A stretch of DNA of 64,000 bases from Alistipes sp. (GTDB lineage: Bacteria; Bacteroidota; Bacteroidia; Bacteroidales; Rikenellaceae). The position numbers were made by a program, and so were the translations under genes. The notes under the pieces are model-generated. The model ran no database searches, was not told where the DNA came from, and worked only from the letters and a program-made list of their open reading frames with translations. Where the stretch lies: contig JAFVIB010000004.1 of NCBI GenBank assembly GCA_017474235.1, forward strand, positions 1 through 64,000, in the 5' to 3' direction. Positions 52,125 through 62,653 of the stretch are shown here, in pieces (position 1 is the first letter of the stretch; each line of letters begins with the position of its first letter).

Positions 52125-53167
52125 ATTTTTAACCCACATTGTTTATAGTATTCACCAATTTCAGCAGATGTTCCGGCAGCTGGTTTTCCATTATCGCTAC
52201 CCTCCATAACTGCTTGAATAATAGGTATTTGACCCAATAAATCAACACCTGCACTCTCTGCATATTTAGCAGCACCACCCTCTCCGAAGATGTAGTAACG
52301 ATTGTTTGGTAACTCTGCCGGAGTAAACCACGCCATATTCTCTATTACACCAAGTACAGGTATGTTTACATTAGGGTTACGGAACATCTCAACACCCCTA
52401 ACAACATCAGCCACAGCAACTTGCTGAGGAGTAGATACTATTACCGCACCATCTATCTTAAGTTCAGAAATTATTGACAAATGTATATCACCTGTTCCCG
52501 GAGGTAAATCGATAAGCAGATAGTCCAACTCTCCCCACGCTGTTTGGTGTATAAGTTGTCTGAGAGCGCTGTTTGCCATAGTACCTCTCCAGAGCAGTGC
52601 ATCGGTTGGTCGGATAAACATTGCTATCGAAATAATTTTGATATTTCCTACTTCGGCAGGAACGATATAATCGCGTCCATCAACCTGCACAGCATCAGGA
52701 AGATAATCCTCTACACCGAACATTTTTGCCTGTGAAGGACCATAAATGTCGGCATCCAAAACACCCACTTTATAACCCATCTTGGCAAGAGCTGTAGCGA
52801 GGTTTGATGTTACGGTACTCTTACCCACACCACCCTTGCCGGATGCCACAGCAACAACACGAGCTACTGAAGATGTTGTTGTATGTCTGTGCATATCCTC
52901 AATCTGCTCGTTTCTTTTCGCAGCACTATTTTCTCCCTCTTTGATAAAGACAGTGACTACTCGTTCAGGGTATTTTTCTGTAAGGGTCTGCTCTACACGA
53001 TTTTTTATCTTGACAGCAAACGGATCACGGCTTTTGCGGAATCGAAGAGCTACGGTAACCTTCTCTTCGGTAGCTGTTATGCTGTCAATAAAACCACCAT
53101 CAACAAGATTTTCACCCGCTTCAGGGTGCGTAATAGTGGCAAGAATTGCTCTAATTTCTCTATCCAT
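52097..53167 (-). CDS. mrp: Mrp/NBP35 (ApbC) Fe-S cluster carrier ATPase
   Basis: About 356 residues from ATG 53167. N-terminal MIP18-like domain (about 1-85) and a P-loop NTPase with SGKGGVGKSTV (about 109-119) of the deviant Walker A type. DADIYGPSQ and DLPPGTGD follow. Scaffolds or transfers Fe-S clusters, which NadA next door would need. The C-terminal end overlaps the DnaA-box-like cluster. TATCTTTG minus at 53194-53201. Confidence 0.92.
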   Translation of the reverse strand: MDREIRAILATITHPEAGENLVDGGFIDSITATEEKVTVALRFRKSRDPFAVKIKNRVEQTLTEKYPERVVTVFIKEGENSAAKRNEQIEDMHRHTTTSSVARVVAVASGKGGVGKSTVTSNLATALAKMGYKVGVLDADIYGPSQAKMFGVEDYLPDAVQVDGRDYIVPAEVGNIKIISIAMFIRPTDALLWRGTMANSALRQLIHQTAWGELDYLLIDLPPGTGDIHLSIISELKIDGAVIVSTPQQVAVADVVRGVEMFRNPNVNIPVLGVIENMAWFTPAELPNNRYYIFGEGGAAKYAESAGVDLLGQIPIIQAVMEGSDNGKPAAGTSAEIGEYYKQCGLKIVEKLMKIC

Positions 53168-53248
53168 TAAATTTTTAATATAGTTTAGCACTACAAAGAT
53201 AGAAAAAAAAGTAGTAACTTTGTCGCATTAATTAAATATAAGGTATTT

Positions 53249-55285
53249 ATGGCTAAGGATTTTAAAAGATATTTGGTAACATCGGCACTGCCGTATGCCA
53301 ACGGTCCGGTACATATTGGTCACCTTGCAGGTGTATATATTCCGTCGGATATATATACTCGTTATCAGCGTCTGCGCGGTAGAGATGTTATCCATGTCTG
53401 CGGAAGCGATGAGCACGGTGTGCCTATTACAATCAAGGCTAAGAAGGAGGGTATTACCCCACAGCAGGTTGTAGATCGCTATCACGAGATTATTAAGAGT
53501 GCTTTTAAGGGCTTGGGTATAGAGTTTGACATCTATTCTCGCACCTCTTCAGATATGCATACTGTTACAGCTTCAGACTTCTTCCGTAAGTTGTATGACG
53601 AAGGTAAGTTTGTTGAGCAGACCTCGGAGCAGTATTATGACGAGGAGGCAAAGATGTTCCTTGCAGATCGTTATATCACAGGTACTTGTCCAAAGTGTGG
53701 TAACGAGCGTGCTTATGGTGATCAGTGTGAGTCTTGTGGCTCTACTCTTTCGCCGGATGAACTTATCGAGCCGCACTCAACCCTTTCGGGAAGTGTTCCT
53801 GTAAAAAAATCTACTACACACTGGTATCTGCCGCTGAACGACTATGAGCAGATGCTCAGAGAGTGGATTCTTGAGGGTCATAAGGAGTGGAAAACCAATG
53901 TATATGGTCAGTGTAAGAGCTGGCTTGACGGTGGTTTGCAGCCAAGAGCCGTAAGTCGTGATTTGGATTGGGGTATTCCTGTTCCTGTTGAGGGTGCAGA
54001 TGGTAAGGTACTCTATGTTTGGTTTGATGCACCGATTGGCTATATATCTGCTACTAAGGAACTTACACCTGATTGGGAGAAGTATTGGAAGAGCGAAGAT
54101 ACAAAGCTTGTACACTTTATCGGTAAAGATAATATCGTTTTCCACTGTATAGTATTCCCATCTATGCTTAAGGCACATGGAGAGTATATTTTGCCGGAGA
54201 ATGTTCCATCAAACGAGTTCCTTAACCTTGAGGGCGATAAGATTTCTACTTCAAGAAATTGGGCTGTTTGGTTGCACGAGTATCTTGAGGATATGCCGGG
54301 CAAGGAGGATGTTCTTCGATATGTTCTCTGTGCAAATGCGCCGGAAACTAAGGATAACGACTTTACTTGGAAGGATTATCAGGCTCGTAATAATAATGAG
54401 CTTGTTGCTGTTTTGGGTAATTTTGTCAATAGAGCGCTTGTTCTGACACAGAAGTACTACGGCGGTGTTGTTCCTGCTTGTGGAGAGAAGACTGAGTATG
54501 ATAATCAGACTATTGCAGAGCTTTCGACAATCAAGGCTTCTCTTGAGAACAATATAGAGAACTACCGTTTCCGCGAGGCTCTTAAGGATGCTATGAACTT
54601 CGCGAGAATTGGTAATAAGTACCTTGCAGATTCGGAGCCATGGAAGCTGATAAAGACTGATACTGAGCGAGTTAAGACTATTTTGTACATAGCTCTTCAG
54701 ATTACAGCAAATATCGCTACTGCTATTGAGCCGTTTATGCCATTCTCAGCAGCAAAAATCTTGTCAATGCTTGCTGTTGAGAAATTTGGTTGGGATTCTC
54801 TCGGCTCTATGGAACTTGTTGCAGAGGGTCACACAATCGGTACTCCGTCGCTTCTTTTCGAGAAGATCGAGGACGAGACTATCCAGCGTCAGCTTGATAA
54901 GTTGGAGGCAACAAAGGCTGCTAATGCTGCTGCCGAGGTCAAGGCAGAGCCACAGAAGGAAGAGTGTACTTTTGATGATTTTCAAAAGATGGATATTCGT
55001 GTTTCGACAATTTTGGCAGCAGAAAAGGTTGCAAAGACTAAAAAACTGCTTAAACTCACTGTCGATACAGGTATAGACCAGCGTACAATTGTTTCCGGCA
55101 TAGCCGAGCATTTCACGCCTGAGGAGCTTGTTGGTCAGCAGGTGTTGGTTCTTGTTAATCTTCAGCCTCGTGAGCTTAAGGGTATTCTTTCACAAGGAAT
55201 GATTCTTATGGCAGAGGACGCAACGGGCAAATTACGCCTTGTACAGCCTTCTGAGGCGGTTAAGGCAGGTTCTATGGTTGGTTAA
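53249..55285 (+). CDS. metG: Methionyl-tRNA synthetase
   Basis: 678 residues. HIGH motif PVHIGH near 20, zinc knuckle CPKCG...CESCG around 148-165, KMSKS equivalent KISTS near 335, an anticodon-binding helical domain, and a C-terminal tRNA-binding (EMAP/Trbp) domain from about 575 ([14 protein letters not shown]). TAACTTTG (53215-53222) is the likely -7. The TAA at 55283 is immediately followed by a parS-like 16-mer. Confidence 0.97.
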   Translation: MAKDFKRYLVTSALPYANGPVHIGHLAGVYIPSDIYTRYQRLRGRDVIHVCGSDEHGVPITIKAKKEGITPQQVVDRYHEIIKSAFKGLGIEFDIYSRTSSDMHTVTASDFFRKLYDEGKFVEQTSEQYYDEEAKMFLADRYITGTCPKCGNERAYGDQCESCGSTLSPDELIEPHSTLSGSVPVKKSTTHWYLPLNDYEQMLREWILEGHKEWKTNVYGQCKSWLDGGLQPRAVSRDLDWGIPVPVEGADGKVLYVWFDAPIGYISATKELTPDWEKYWKSEDTKLVHFIGKDNIVFHCIVFPSMLKAHGEYILPENVPSNEFLNLEGDKISTSRNWAVWLHEYLEDMPGKEDVLRYVLCANAPETKDNDFTWKDYQARNNNELVAVLGNFVNRALVLTQKYYGGVVPACGEKTEYDNQTIAELSTIKASLENNIENYRFREALKDAMNFARIGNKYLADSEPWKLIKTDTERVKTILYIALQITANIATAIEPFMPFSAAKILSMLAVEKFGWDSLGSMELVAEGHTIGTPSLLFEKIEDETIQRQLDKLEATKAANAAAEVKAEPQKEECTFDDFQKMDIRVSTILAAEKVAKTKKLLKLTVDTGIDQRTIVSGIAEHFTPEELVGQQVLVLVNLQPRELKGILSQGMILMAEDATGKLRLVQPSEAVKAGSMVG

Positions 55286-55301
55286 TGTTCCCCGTGGAAC
55301 A
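55286..55301. other. parS-like 16-mer
   Basis: TGTTCCCCGTGGAACA, one base from the palindrome TGTTCCACGTGGAACA (parS type). Repeated exactly, in reverse, at 56350-56365. Confidence 0.5.
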
Positions 55302-55318
55302 CTTAATTGAATGTGAGA

Positions 55319-56332
55319 ATGGAATTCAATTGGGACGAGTTAGGTTTTGATTTCAACCCTACGGGCGGCGAGAATGTGCGCTACTACTTCAAGAATGGAG
55401 CTTGGGGAGAGGCGCAATATACGACCGATGAATATATTCCGGTTCATATGTCGTCCGCGTGTCTTAATTATGGCTTACAAGCCTTTGAGGGGCTTAAGGC
55501 GTTTCGTGGTGTAGATGGTCGTGTGAGACTTTTTCGTCCACACGCCCACGCACAGCGAATGGCTGCGGGTGCAAAAAAGTTGTGCCTACCAATGGTCTCT
55601 GAGGATATGTTTGTTGAGTCGTGTGTAGATATTGTAAGACGAAACATCGATTTTTTGCCTCCATACGAGTCTCGTGCTGCTCTTTATGTGCGCCCTGTGC
55701 TCTTTGGAACAAAGCCTTGTCTGACAGTTAAAGCCTATAATGAGGCGGGTTTTTGTGTCTTTGCAACACCTGCCGGTCCATATTTTAAGGAGGGTATCCT
55801 CCCTATTGATGCTATAATAAATCGTAATCAAGACCGCTCTGCGCCGCTTGGAACAGGAGATGTAAAGGTTGGTGGCAACTACGCATCGAGTATGCTCTCT
55901 TGTCAGGAGGCTCACGATTTGGGCTATAAAGCGGTGTTATATACAGAGTCTGTACACCACAGATATATAGAGGAGTGTGGTGCTGCAAACTTTATAGCTA
56001 TTAAGAATGGTCGATATATTACCCCAAAATCACCGTCAATTCTTCCCTCAATAACAAACTCTTCGCTTCGCCAACTTGCTGAGGATAAGGGTTTTATAGT
56101 CGAGCAACGACCAATAGACCTTGAAGAGTTGCCAACTTTTGAGGAGTGTGGAGCTTGTGGTACAGGTGCAATTATCACCCCTCTTGGAAATGTTTTCGAC
56201 CCAGAAACCGGCAAAAACATTCACTATTGCGATGAAACAGGTCCTGTATTGTTGGATTTATACAACACACTGCAAGACATTCAGTATGGTCGCAAGGAGG
56301 ATAAATTTGGTTGGACTGTCTTAGTAGAATAA
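55319..56332 (+). CDS. ilvE: Branched-chain amino acid aminotransferase
   Basis: About 337 residues from ATG 55319 (MEFNWDELGFDF). Fold-type IV PLP enzyme: LNYGLQAFEGLKAFR, then GDVKVGGNYASSM with the Schiff-base Lys, EECGAANFIAI and ACGTGAIITP (phosphate site). Last step of Leu/Ile/Val synthesis. Stands between two parS-like 16-mers; the 3' one is part of its terminator. Confidence 0.95.
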   Translation: MEFNWDELGFDFNPTGGENVRYYFKNGAWGEAQYTTDEYIPVHMSSACLNYGLQAFEGLKAFRGVDGRVRLFRPHAHAQRMAAGAKKLCLPMVSEDMFVESCVDIVRRNIDFLPPYESRAALYVRPVLFGTKPCLTVKAYNEAGFCVFATPAGPYFKEGILPIDAIINRNQDRSAPLGTGDVKVGGNYASSMLSCQEAHDLGYKAVLYTESVHHRYIEECGAANFIAIKNGRYITPKSPSILPSITNSSLRQLAEDKGFIVEQRPIDLEELPTFEECGACGTGAIITPLGNVFDPETGKNIHYCDETGPVLLDLYNTLQDIQYGRKEDKFGWTVLVE

Positions 56333-56336
56333 TGAG

Positions 56337-56370
56337 TGTTCCCCGTGATTGTTCCACGGGGAACATTTTT
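56337..56370. terminator. ilvE/mnmG terminator containing a parS-like 16-mer
   Basis: TGTTCCCCGTG (56337-56347) pairs with CACGGGGAACA (56355-56365), 7-nt loop, then TTTTTT. Bases 56350-56365 (TGTTCCACGGGGAACA) are the exact reverse complement of 55286-55301. Confidence 0.7.
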
Positions 56371-58247
56371 TATCTTCCAAACCTCATTAACAAGACATTG
56401 ATATCTGCGGGAGAAACTCCCGGTATTCTTGACGCCTGAGCAATAGTTGTCGGGCGTATTTTTTCGAGTTTTTGGCGAGCTTCGATAGTTAATGACTGCA
56501 TTTGTGAGTAGTCAAACGATGCAGGAATTGCAATGTTTTCTAATCTATGAAGCTTTTCTGCAACAGCTCGCTCCCTCTCTATATAGCCACTATACTTAAT
56601 TTCTATCTCTGCCTCTTCTATAATTTCCGGAGTTATGCCGTTTTGTGTGACAAACCTTTTGAGCTTTGGTAACTCTTCGATAAGTGCAAAAAGTGTCATA
56701 TCATTGCGCAAAGCCAAGTCAAAAATCTTTTTTCCTTGCGAAATTGGCGATAAATTGTGCGAAATTAAATAGTTCTGAATTTCCGATATTTTTACACTCT
56801 GTTGATGGGTGTAGGAAATAAGCGAATTTAGAAGAGATAATTTTTCGGTGAATTTTTCATACCTCTTCTCAGAAATCAGCCCCAATTTATAACCAAGCGG
56901 AGTGAGTCGTTGGTCGGCATTGTCTTGTCTGAGCAGTATTCGGTACTCGGCTCTTGAGGTGAACATTCTGTATGGCTCATCGACACCCTTTGTTACAAGG
57001 TCGTCAATAAGTACTCCAATATACGCCTCATCTCGCTTGAGAACAACCGCCTCTTTACCAGCTACTCGGTTGTGTGCGTTTATTCCCGCCATCAAACCCT
57101 GCGCAGCCGCCTCTTCATAGCCTGTTGTGCCATTTACCTGACCGGCAAAGTAGAGGTTTTCGACAACCTTGCTTTCGAGTGTATGGAGGAGTTGTGTTGG
57201 TGGAAAATAGTCATACTCTATCGCATATCCCGGGCGAAAAATATGGACATCTTCAAGCCCCACAATCTTGTGCAGAGCCTCCATTTGAACGGTGTATGGA
57301 AGCGAAGAAGAGAAGCCGTTAAGGTAGTACTCATTTGTTGTAACTCCCTCAGGCTCAAGGAATAACTGATGTTGCTCCTTGTCTGCAAAGGTGCGTAACT
57401 TATCCTCTATGCTTGGACAATATCGCGGACCGATACCCTGTATTGTACCATTAAAGAGTGGCGAGTCTTCAAACCCTGTTTTGAGTGTATCGTGTACCTC
57501 TTTTGATGTGTAAACAAGGAAACAAGGTAGCTGTTTTTCTACCGGCTTTGTCTCGTCCGAGAAGGAGAACTTTGCAGGGTTTTCATCTCCATATTGTGGC
57601 TCTAAAGCCTCGAAGTTGATTGTTCGAGCATCAAGTCGCGCCGGTGTTCCGGTCTTCATTCTGCCAACCTCAATGCCTAAAGAGGCTAATTTTTCGGTAA
57701 TACCAAACGAGGCTGCATCGCCCGCTCTGCCTCCGGTTGCACTCTCTCTTCCGCAGTGCATAAGCCCCGAAAGGAATGTTCCGGCTGTAAGAATTACCGT
57801 CTTTGCCTCAAAAACCACCCCCATTTGCGTTTTAACGCCTGTTACACGGTGTTTCTCCCCTTCGGCTACTGTGAGTATATCTACAACAGAATCCTGCCAA
57901 ATATAGAGGTTCTTTGTATTCTCTAAACAGTGTCGCCACTCTGCCGAAAACCTGCTCTTGTCACACTGCGCTCTTGGTGACCACATAGCAGCACCCTTTG
58001 AGCGGTTGAGCATACGGAATTGTATCGTTGTGAGGTCTGTAATAACACCTGTAAGACCACCAAGAGCATCTATCTCTCTGACTATCTGACCTTTAGCCAC
58101 ACCACCAATAGCCGGATTGCACGACATAGATGCAAATTTGGTCATATCCATTGTGAGCAGAAGGGTCTTTGAGCCCAATCTCGCAGCAGCACTTGCCGCC
58201 TCACATCCGGCGTGACCACCACCGACCACAATCACATCATATATCAT
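56370..58247 (-). CDS. mnmG: tRNA uridine 5-carboxymethylaminomethyl modification enzyme MnmG
   Basis: 625 residues, full length. FAD fold VVGGGHAGCEAA at 8-19, SCNPAIGGVAKG near 48-59, DTGTPARLD-type region (GTPARLD), LYFAGQVNGTTGYEEAAAQG near 370, and the C-terminal helical tRNA domain. With MnmE it modifies wobble U34. Often near the origin in bacteria, which fits the oriC candidate 4.3 kb away. 7 nt after ybeY on the same strand. Confidence 0.97.
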   Translation of the reverse strand: MIYDVIVVGGGHAGCEAASAAARLGSKTLLLTMDMTKFASMSCNPAIGGVAKGQIVREIDALGGLTGVITDLTTIQFRMLNRSKGAAMWSPRAQCDKSRFSAEWRHCLENTKNLYIWQDSVVDILTVAEGEKHRVTGVKTQMGVVFEAKTVILTAGTFLSGLMHCGRESATGGRAGDAASFGITEKLASLGIEVGRMKTGTPARLDARTINFEALEPQYGDENPAKFSFSDETKPVEKQLPCFLVYTSKEVHDTLKTGFEDSPLFNGTIQGIGPRYCPSIEDKLRTFADKEQHQLFLEPEGVTTNEYYLNGFSSSLPYTVQMEALHKIVGLEDVHIFRPGYAIEYDYFPPTQLLHTLESKVVENLYFAGQVNGTTGYEEAAAQGLMAGINAHNRVAGKEAVVLKRDEAYIGVLIDDLVTKGVDEPYRMFTSRAEYRILLRQDNADQRLTPLGYKLGLISEKRYEKFTEKLSLLNSLISYTHQQSVKISEIQNYLISHNLSPISQGKKIFDLALRNDMTLFALIEELPKLKRFVTQNGITPEIIEEAEIEIKYSGYIERERAVAEKLHRLENIAIPASFDYSQMQSLTIEARQKLEKIRPTTIAQASRIPGVSPADINVLLMRFGR

Positions 58248-58253
58248 ATTACC

Positions 58254-58700
58254 CTACTTTTTTGGTGCAAAATTATCGTCAAACATTGCCAAATACTTAT
58301 CCTCTTTGCTATGCATAACAGCCTCTGTTTCAGGTGTTTTATCTCCTTGTCCGCAGAGATGCAACACGCCGTGAACAACAACCCTTCTCATCTCTCTTTG
58401 TGCTGTTGTGCCATATATTTTGGCATTATCTGCAACAGTTTGATAATCAATATATATATCCCCTGAAATGTAGCCCTCAGTCAGATCTGAGTAGTCAAAA
58501 GTGATAATATCTGTAAAGTAGTCGTGACCCACAAAGTCGATATTCATCTGTCTGTGAATATCAGACGGGCAGAAGATATAATTTATCTCCCCTATCTCAT
58601 ATCCACCCTCCTCTTGAGCCACTGCGCGCAACCATTGGCGTACAGCTCTTTTATCTTTAAGGCGATAGTTACACTCTTGGCAGTGATAGTTTATATCCAT
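58254..58700 (-). CDS. ybeY: Endoribonuclease YbeY
   Basis: 148 residues. Matures 16S rRNA 3' ends and takes part in ribosome quality control. VVHGVLHLCGQGDK near 108-121 is the metal site. The usual third His of HGxLHLxGYDH is Asp here. YISGDIYID and DIITFDYSD are family strands. Separated from mnmG by 6 nt and from the EnvC-like gene by 1 nt, so probably co-transcribed. Confidence 0.9.
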   Translation of the reverse strand: MDINYHCQECNYRLKDKRAVRQWLRAVAQEEGGYEIGEINYIFCPSDIHRQMNIDFVGHDYFTDIITFDYSDLTEGYISGDIYIDYQTVADNAKIYGTTAQREMRRVVVHGVLHLCGQGDKTPETEAVMHSKEDKYLAMFDDNFAPKK

Positions 58701-58701
58701 A

Positions 58702-59814
58702 TTACTTTTTAAAGAGGTTTGATGCCTTCATTACAACCTTTGGATTTGGAGAGTGTATAGCAAACAGTATTTTGTACTCCACAGCCATAGTTGATGGATT
58801 TACCATTGAGGCAATAGTTCCGATTTTCTGGTTTTTAATTACCGTATCGCCCTGTTTTACGCAGACATCTGAGAGGTTTGCGTATGAGGATATATACTCT
58901 CCGTGGGCAACATAGACATCGTATTTGTTGTTGATTTTGTTGCGCGAAACACGCACAATTTTTCCTTCGTATATCGTATTTACATTAGCTCCCTTGCTAC
59001 CTACAATTTCGGCAGTATTGGCGTTGTATCTTACAACTTTTCCGGCTGTTACAGGTAGCCTGAGACCCTTTGTAGAGGTGCTGAAACCACTTCCCGAGGT
59101 GTTTCCTTTGGTTATTTTGCGCAACTCTGCAATAGCACTATTGAGACGCTTTTCGTGCTCTGCCATCGAGGCTTGTACCTTCTGCTCCTCTTTTGACATT
59201 TGGCGAATAGTCGCCTTAGCAAGATCTCGCTCTTCTCGCATCTTGGCGCGCTGGTTGTTGAGCTTTTTCTTGGCTACCGCAACCTCTTCACGCTTTTTTG
59301 TAAGAGTTTCACGCTCCTTGCGGACATTATCGCGAGTTGTGGTAATCTGCTCAATCTGCCCCTTTCTAAAGAGGGTTGCACTTCGCATATCGGCTATACG
59401 ATGAGCTAAGTCTAATGCCGATTTAGAAGAGAAAAGATATACTAAAGTGTTGTGGTTGCGATAGTTACGATAAGCCTCTTTTGTCATCTCTGCGCAACTA
59501 TGCTCTAAGGAATCAAGATGAACAGACAACTCCCCTACCCTCTTTTCTGCCTCTGTAATATCTTTGTTGAGCTGTTTGATTTGCTTATCACGGGCGGCTA
59601 TAAGAGAGTTTCGTTGCTCAATTTGTCGAGCTAAGGAGTTTACAAGTTTCTGCTTTGAGGATTTGTTTTTCTTGAGTTTTGCCAACTCCTTCTCCTCCTT
59701 CTCGATGCTTGCCTCGAGCTTGTCAATAGTCTTGCGTAGGGCATCCTCACTCTGCGCATACAGGGTCGGCAGAGTGAACAAGGTCAGTAGTATAGCTGTT
59801 AAAATCTTTCTCAT
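58702..59814 (-). CDS. EnvC-like murein hydrolase activator (degenerate M23)
   Basis: 370 residues. Signal peptide (MRKILTAILLTLFTLPTLYAQ), then about 220 residues of coiled coil, then a LytM/M23 domain (about 255-370: LRLPVTAGKVVRY, YDVYVAHGEYISSYANLSDV, KIGTIAS). The zinc ligands HxxxD and the HxH histidine are not all there (YANL instead of YxHL), so it probably regulates amidases like EnvC rather than cutting murein itself. Overlaps the TPR gene's stop by 4 nt. Confidence 0.85.
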   Translation of the reverse strand: MRKILTAILLTLFTLPTLYAQSEDALRKTIDKLEASIEKEEKELAKLKKNKSSKQKLVNSLARQIEQRNSLIAARDKQIKQLNKDITEAEKRVGELSVHLDSLEHSCAEMTKEAYRNYRNHNTLVYLFSSKSALDLAHRIADMRSATLFRKGQIEQITTTRDNVRKERETLTKKREEVAVAKKKLNNQRAKMREERDLAKATIRQMSKEEQKVQASMAEHEKRLNSAIAELRKITKGNTSGSGFSTSTKGLRLPVTAGKVVRYNANTAEIVGSKGANVNTIYEGKIVRVSRNKINNKYDVYVAHGEYISSYANLSDVCVKQGDTVIKNQKIGTIASMVNPSTMAVEYKILFAIHSPNPKVVMKASNLFKK

Positions 59815-61517
59815 TTACTCCCCCTTTTTGCCTCTTCGCGCGCCTTTTGGCTCTCTATACGGCTATTAACCTTATCGGCGTCTGCACCCCACTCCAAAGC
59901 CTTTCTCCAGTAGGTTTGAGCCATAAAGGTACTACCCAAAGCGTCCAAAATATCGCCATAATGGAGTGCCAATTCAGGCGACTTCTCCTTGTCAAAACTC
60001 ATCGCTTGTTGCATAACCCTCTTCGCCTCCTCATACTCTCCGAGCTTGTAATATACCCAAGCCAGCGTGTCAAGATATGTGGCATTATTTGGAGATATTT
60101 CGTTTGCCTTTTTAGCCATTTGCAGAGCCTGCTCAAGGTTTTTACCATCTACACTGAGGTGGTAGGCGTAGTTGTTCAGAGCCATTGCATTTTTAGGGTC
60201 TAAAGCAATCGCTTTCTTGTAACACTGTTGCGATTTGCTACCCTTTCCCAACTCATAATATTGGTCACCAATGCTTCCCCAAAGAGAGCTCTGGGCAACC
60301 TCATTTTCTGCATACTCAAGAGCCGCTTTAAGGGTTTTTATAGCCCCTAAATTATCCTTGCGTTGCATCTCAAGCCATGCCTTAAGACTCCAAAAGTCGG
60401 CGTGTGACGGATAGAGTTCTATACCGCGATTGACATAAACCTCAACAGAGTCTTTTCGTCCTATATAGTGCTCTATCTCAATAATTCGATTTAACTCCTC
60501 GAGAGATGGTTTTTTATCGGCAATACCACCCTTAATCATCTCCAAAGCCTCCTCTACACGATTTCCGGCAATAAGATGTGTTGTATAGAGGTCTGCTACC
60601 CTATCGTTTGTCGGATATAGTTCATACATCCGTACGATTATCGGCTCGATAAGTAGAAAATTCTTGCGGTAGAAGTCGCGCTTTGCGGTTATACTCTCAA
60701 CAATGCTCAACTTTGATGTCAGCGGAACCTTCTCAAACTCGACAATGTTTCGCCACACCAACAACATCTCTGTATATCGCTTTCGGCTATCCAAAAATCC
60801 GGCATACTCAAACCACGGTGTAGGATTTGTATTATCTAACGATATAGCCTTGTTGTAGCTCACATCTGCAAGCGAATCTGCTCCGATTGTTGCATATACA
60901 TCAGCAAGAGCTATGTGGTTTATAGGCTCATACGGAGCATTTTCCACACCCTCCAAAGCACTCATTATAGCCTTCTCACTCTCCCCGCCATCGAGATATA
61001 TCTGTTGCCTGACGCGGTTCAGATAGTCTATCTTACCCAATCGAACCTCTGCCGAATCGAGAACAGCAATGGCGGCATTTCGATTCTTTCCGAGATTGTG
61101 CAGTATTGCAAGCAGTCGGAAGTGGTCGGGATTTTGACTCTCTGCCACAAGGTTTGTAAGATGACGCTTCGCACTATCGTACTTATGTGCATTGAGCGAT
61201 AACTCGGCAGTGTGTTGTAACAGATGAAAGTTTGTACTGTCGGCTTGCAGAGCCTTCTCGGCAGCAACCCACGCCTTTTCGGCACTATCCTCGATGCGGG
61301 ATAATAGATATATTGCCGGCGTGTATGTCGAGTCGGACTCAATAGCCTGATTTACCAACTGACGAGCAGACGCCGTGTCGCCATATATCAAATATCTCTT
61401 GAGGGCATTGGTGTATAAGGTCAGCTCTTTACTACACTGCGCAACGGTGTGCTGTGGGGCAAAAGCACCACAGAAGAGCATCGCTGCAGCGACAAAGTAT
61501 AGACCAAACCTCTTCAC
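59811..61517 (-). CDS. TPR-repeat protein
   Basis: 568 residues. Signal peptide (MKRFGLYFVAAAMLFCGAFA, cleaved near HTVAQ). At least nine tetratricopeptide-like units, e.g. ALALNNYAYHL-type helices, DPKNAMALNNYAYHLSVDG and PNNATYLDTLAWVYYKLG. Periplasmic scaffold. 4-nt overlap with the EnvC-like gene suggests a joint envelope task. Confidence 0.85.
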   Translation of the reverse strand: MKRFGLYFVAAAMLFCGAFAPQHTVAQCSKELTLYTNALKRYLIYGDTASARQLVNQAIESDSTYTPAIYLLSRIEDSAEKAWVAAEKALQADSTNFHLLQHTAELSLNAHKYDSAKRHLTNLVAESQNPDHFRLLAILHNLGKNRNAAIAVLDSAEVRLGKIDYLNRVRQQIYLDGGESEKAIMSALEGVENAPYEPINHIALADVYATIGADSLADVSYNKAISLDNTNPTPWFEYAGFLDSRKRYTEMLLVWRNIVEFEKVPLTSKLSIVESITAKRDFYRKNFLLIEPIIVRMYELYPTNDRVADLYTTHLIAGNRVEEALEMIKGGIADKKPSLEELNRIIEIEHYIGRKDSVEVYVNRGIELYPSHADFWSLKAWLEMQRKDNLGAIKTLKAALEYAENEVAQSSLWGSIGDQYYELGKGSKSQQCYKKAIALDPKNAMALNNYAYHLSVDGKNLEQALQMAKKANEISPNNATYLDTLAWVYYKLGEYEEAKRVMQQAMSFDKEKSPELALHYGDILDALGSTFMAQTYWRKALEWGADADKVNSRIESQKAREEAKRGSK

Positions 61518-61523
61518 ACTAAA

Positions 61524-62564
61524 TTATAGTACACTGTCAAATTGGTGGAGGAAGCGAACATCGTTCTCAAAATAGAGACGGAGGTCCTTAACACCAAACT
61601 TCAGCATTGCGATACGCTCAACTCCCATACCAAACGCAAAACCCGAGTACTCATTAGGGTCTATATTGTTGGCAATCAATACATTTGGATCAACCATACC
61701 ACAACCCAAAATCTCTAACCAACCTGTACCCTTGCAGACAGGACAACCCTTACCGCCGCAGAGATTACAAGATACATCAACCTCGGCAGATGGCTCTGTA
61801 AATGGGAAGTAAGACGGACGCATACGAATCTGGGTATTCTCACCAAAGAGCTCCTTTGCAAAGTAGAGCAGTGACTGCTTGAGGTCTGCAAAAGATACAT
61901 TCTTGTCGATATAAAGACCCTCAATCTGGTGGAAAATACAGTGTGCGCGGTATGATATAGCCTCGTTACGGAACACACGACCCGGGCAGATTACGCGAAT
62001 AGGCGGCTTTTGACGCTCCATAGTGCGTACCTGAATAGATGAGGTGTGGGTGCGTAGGAGAATATCCTTCTCACTTGGCTCTGACGACTGCTTCTCAATG
62101 AAGAATGTGTCCTGCATATCTCTTGCCGGATGCTCCGGTGGGAAATTAAGAGCAGAGAATACATGGTGGTCATCCTCAATCTCAGGACCATCAGCCACGG
62201 TATAGCCCAAGCGAGAGAAAATCTCGATAATCTCATTCTTTACAATAGAGATAGGGTGGCGAGAACCGAGCTGCTCGGCACTACCCGGACGGCTCATATC
62301 CTCAATCTTAACATCCGCTGAAGCCTTTGATGCAGCAGCCTCGCGCAGAGTCTCAATTTTTGATAGTATAGCCTGCTTGAGGGCGTTGATTTTCTGACCA
62401 TACTCACGCTTAAGCTCCGGTGCAACACCCTTAAACTCCTCCATAAGGGCAGTAAGCTCACCTTTTTTTCCGACCATTTTGACGCGGAAATCCTCAATCT
62501 CTGCGATATTGTCAGTAGAAAACTGTTCTACTCTGTTTAATAATTCGCTAATCTTGTTATTCAT
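61524..62564 (-). CDS. pheS: Phenylalanyl-tRNA synthetase alpha subunit
   Basis: 346 residues. N-terminal coiled coil, then motif 2 ([13 protein letters not shown]) and motif 3 ([17 protein letters not shown]) of class II synthetases. SSIQVRTM and [12 protein letters not shown] bind substrate. Also has [17 protein letters not shown], a four-Cys zinc-like loop. pheT is not nearby. Last gene before a divergent patatin gene. Confidence 0.95.
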   Translation of the reverse strand: MNNKISELLNRVEQFSTDNIAEIEDFRVKMVGKKGELTALMEEFKGVAPELKREYGQKINALKQAILSKIETLREAAASKASADVKIEDMSRPGSAEQLGSRHPISIVKNEIIEIFSRLGYTVADGPEIEDDHHVFSALNFPPEHPARDMQDTFFIEKQSSEPSEKDILLRTHTSSIQVRTMERQKPPIRVICPGRVFRNEAISYRAHCIFHQIEGLYIDKNVSFADLKQSLLYFAKELFGENTQIRMRPSYFPFTEPSAEVDVSCNLCGGKGCPVCKGTGWLEILGCGMVDPNVLIANNIDPNEYSGFAFGMGVERIAMLKFGVKDLRLYFENDVRFLHQFDSVL

Positions 62565-62575
62565 ATATTTTGCTT

Positions 62576-62606
62576 TTTGTATTTTGTCAAAAAAACTGTA
62601 CCTTTA
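62576..62606 (+). promoter_or_regulatory. Patatin gene promoter
   Basis: TTTG (62576-62579), 19 nt, TACCTTTA (62599-62606), 47 nt before ATG 62654. Confidence 0.55.
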
Positions 62607-62653
62607 CGGTCGGTTAGTGTAGTAAGCGACAAAAATACAAAAAAATTAGCAAA

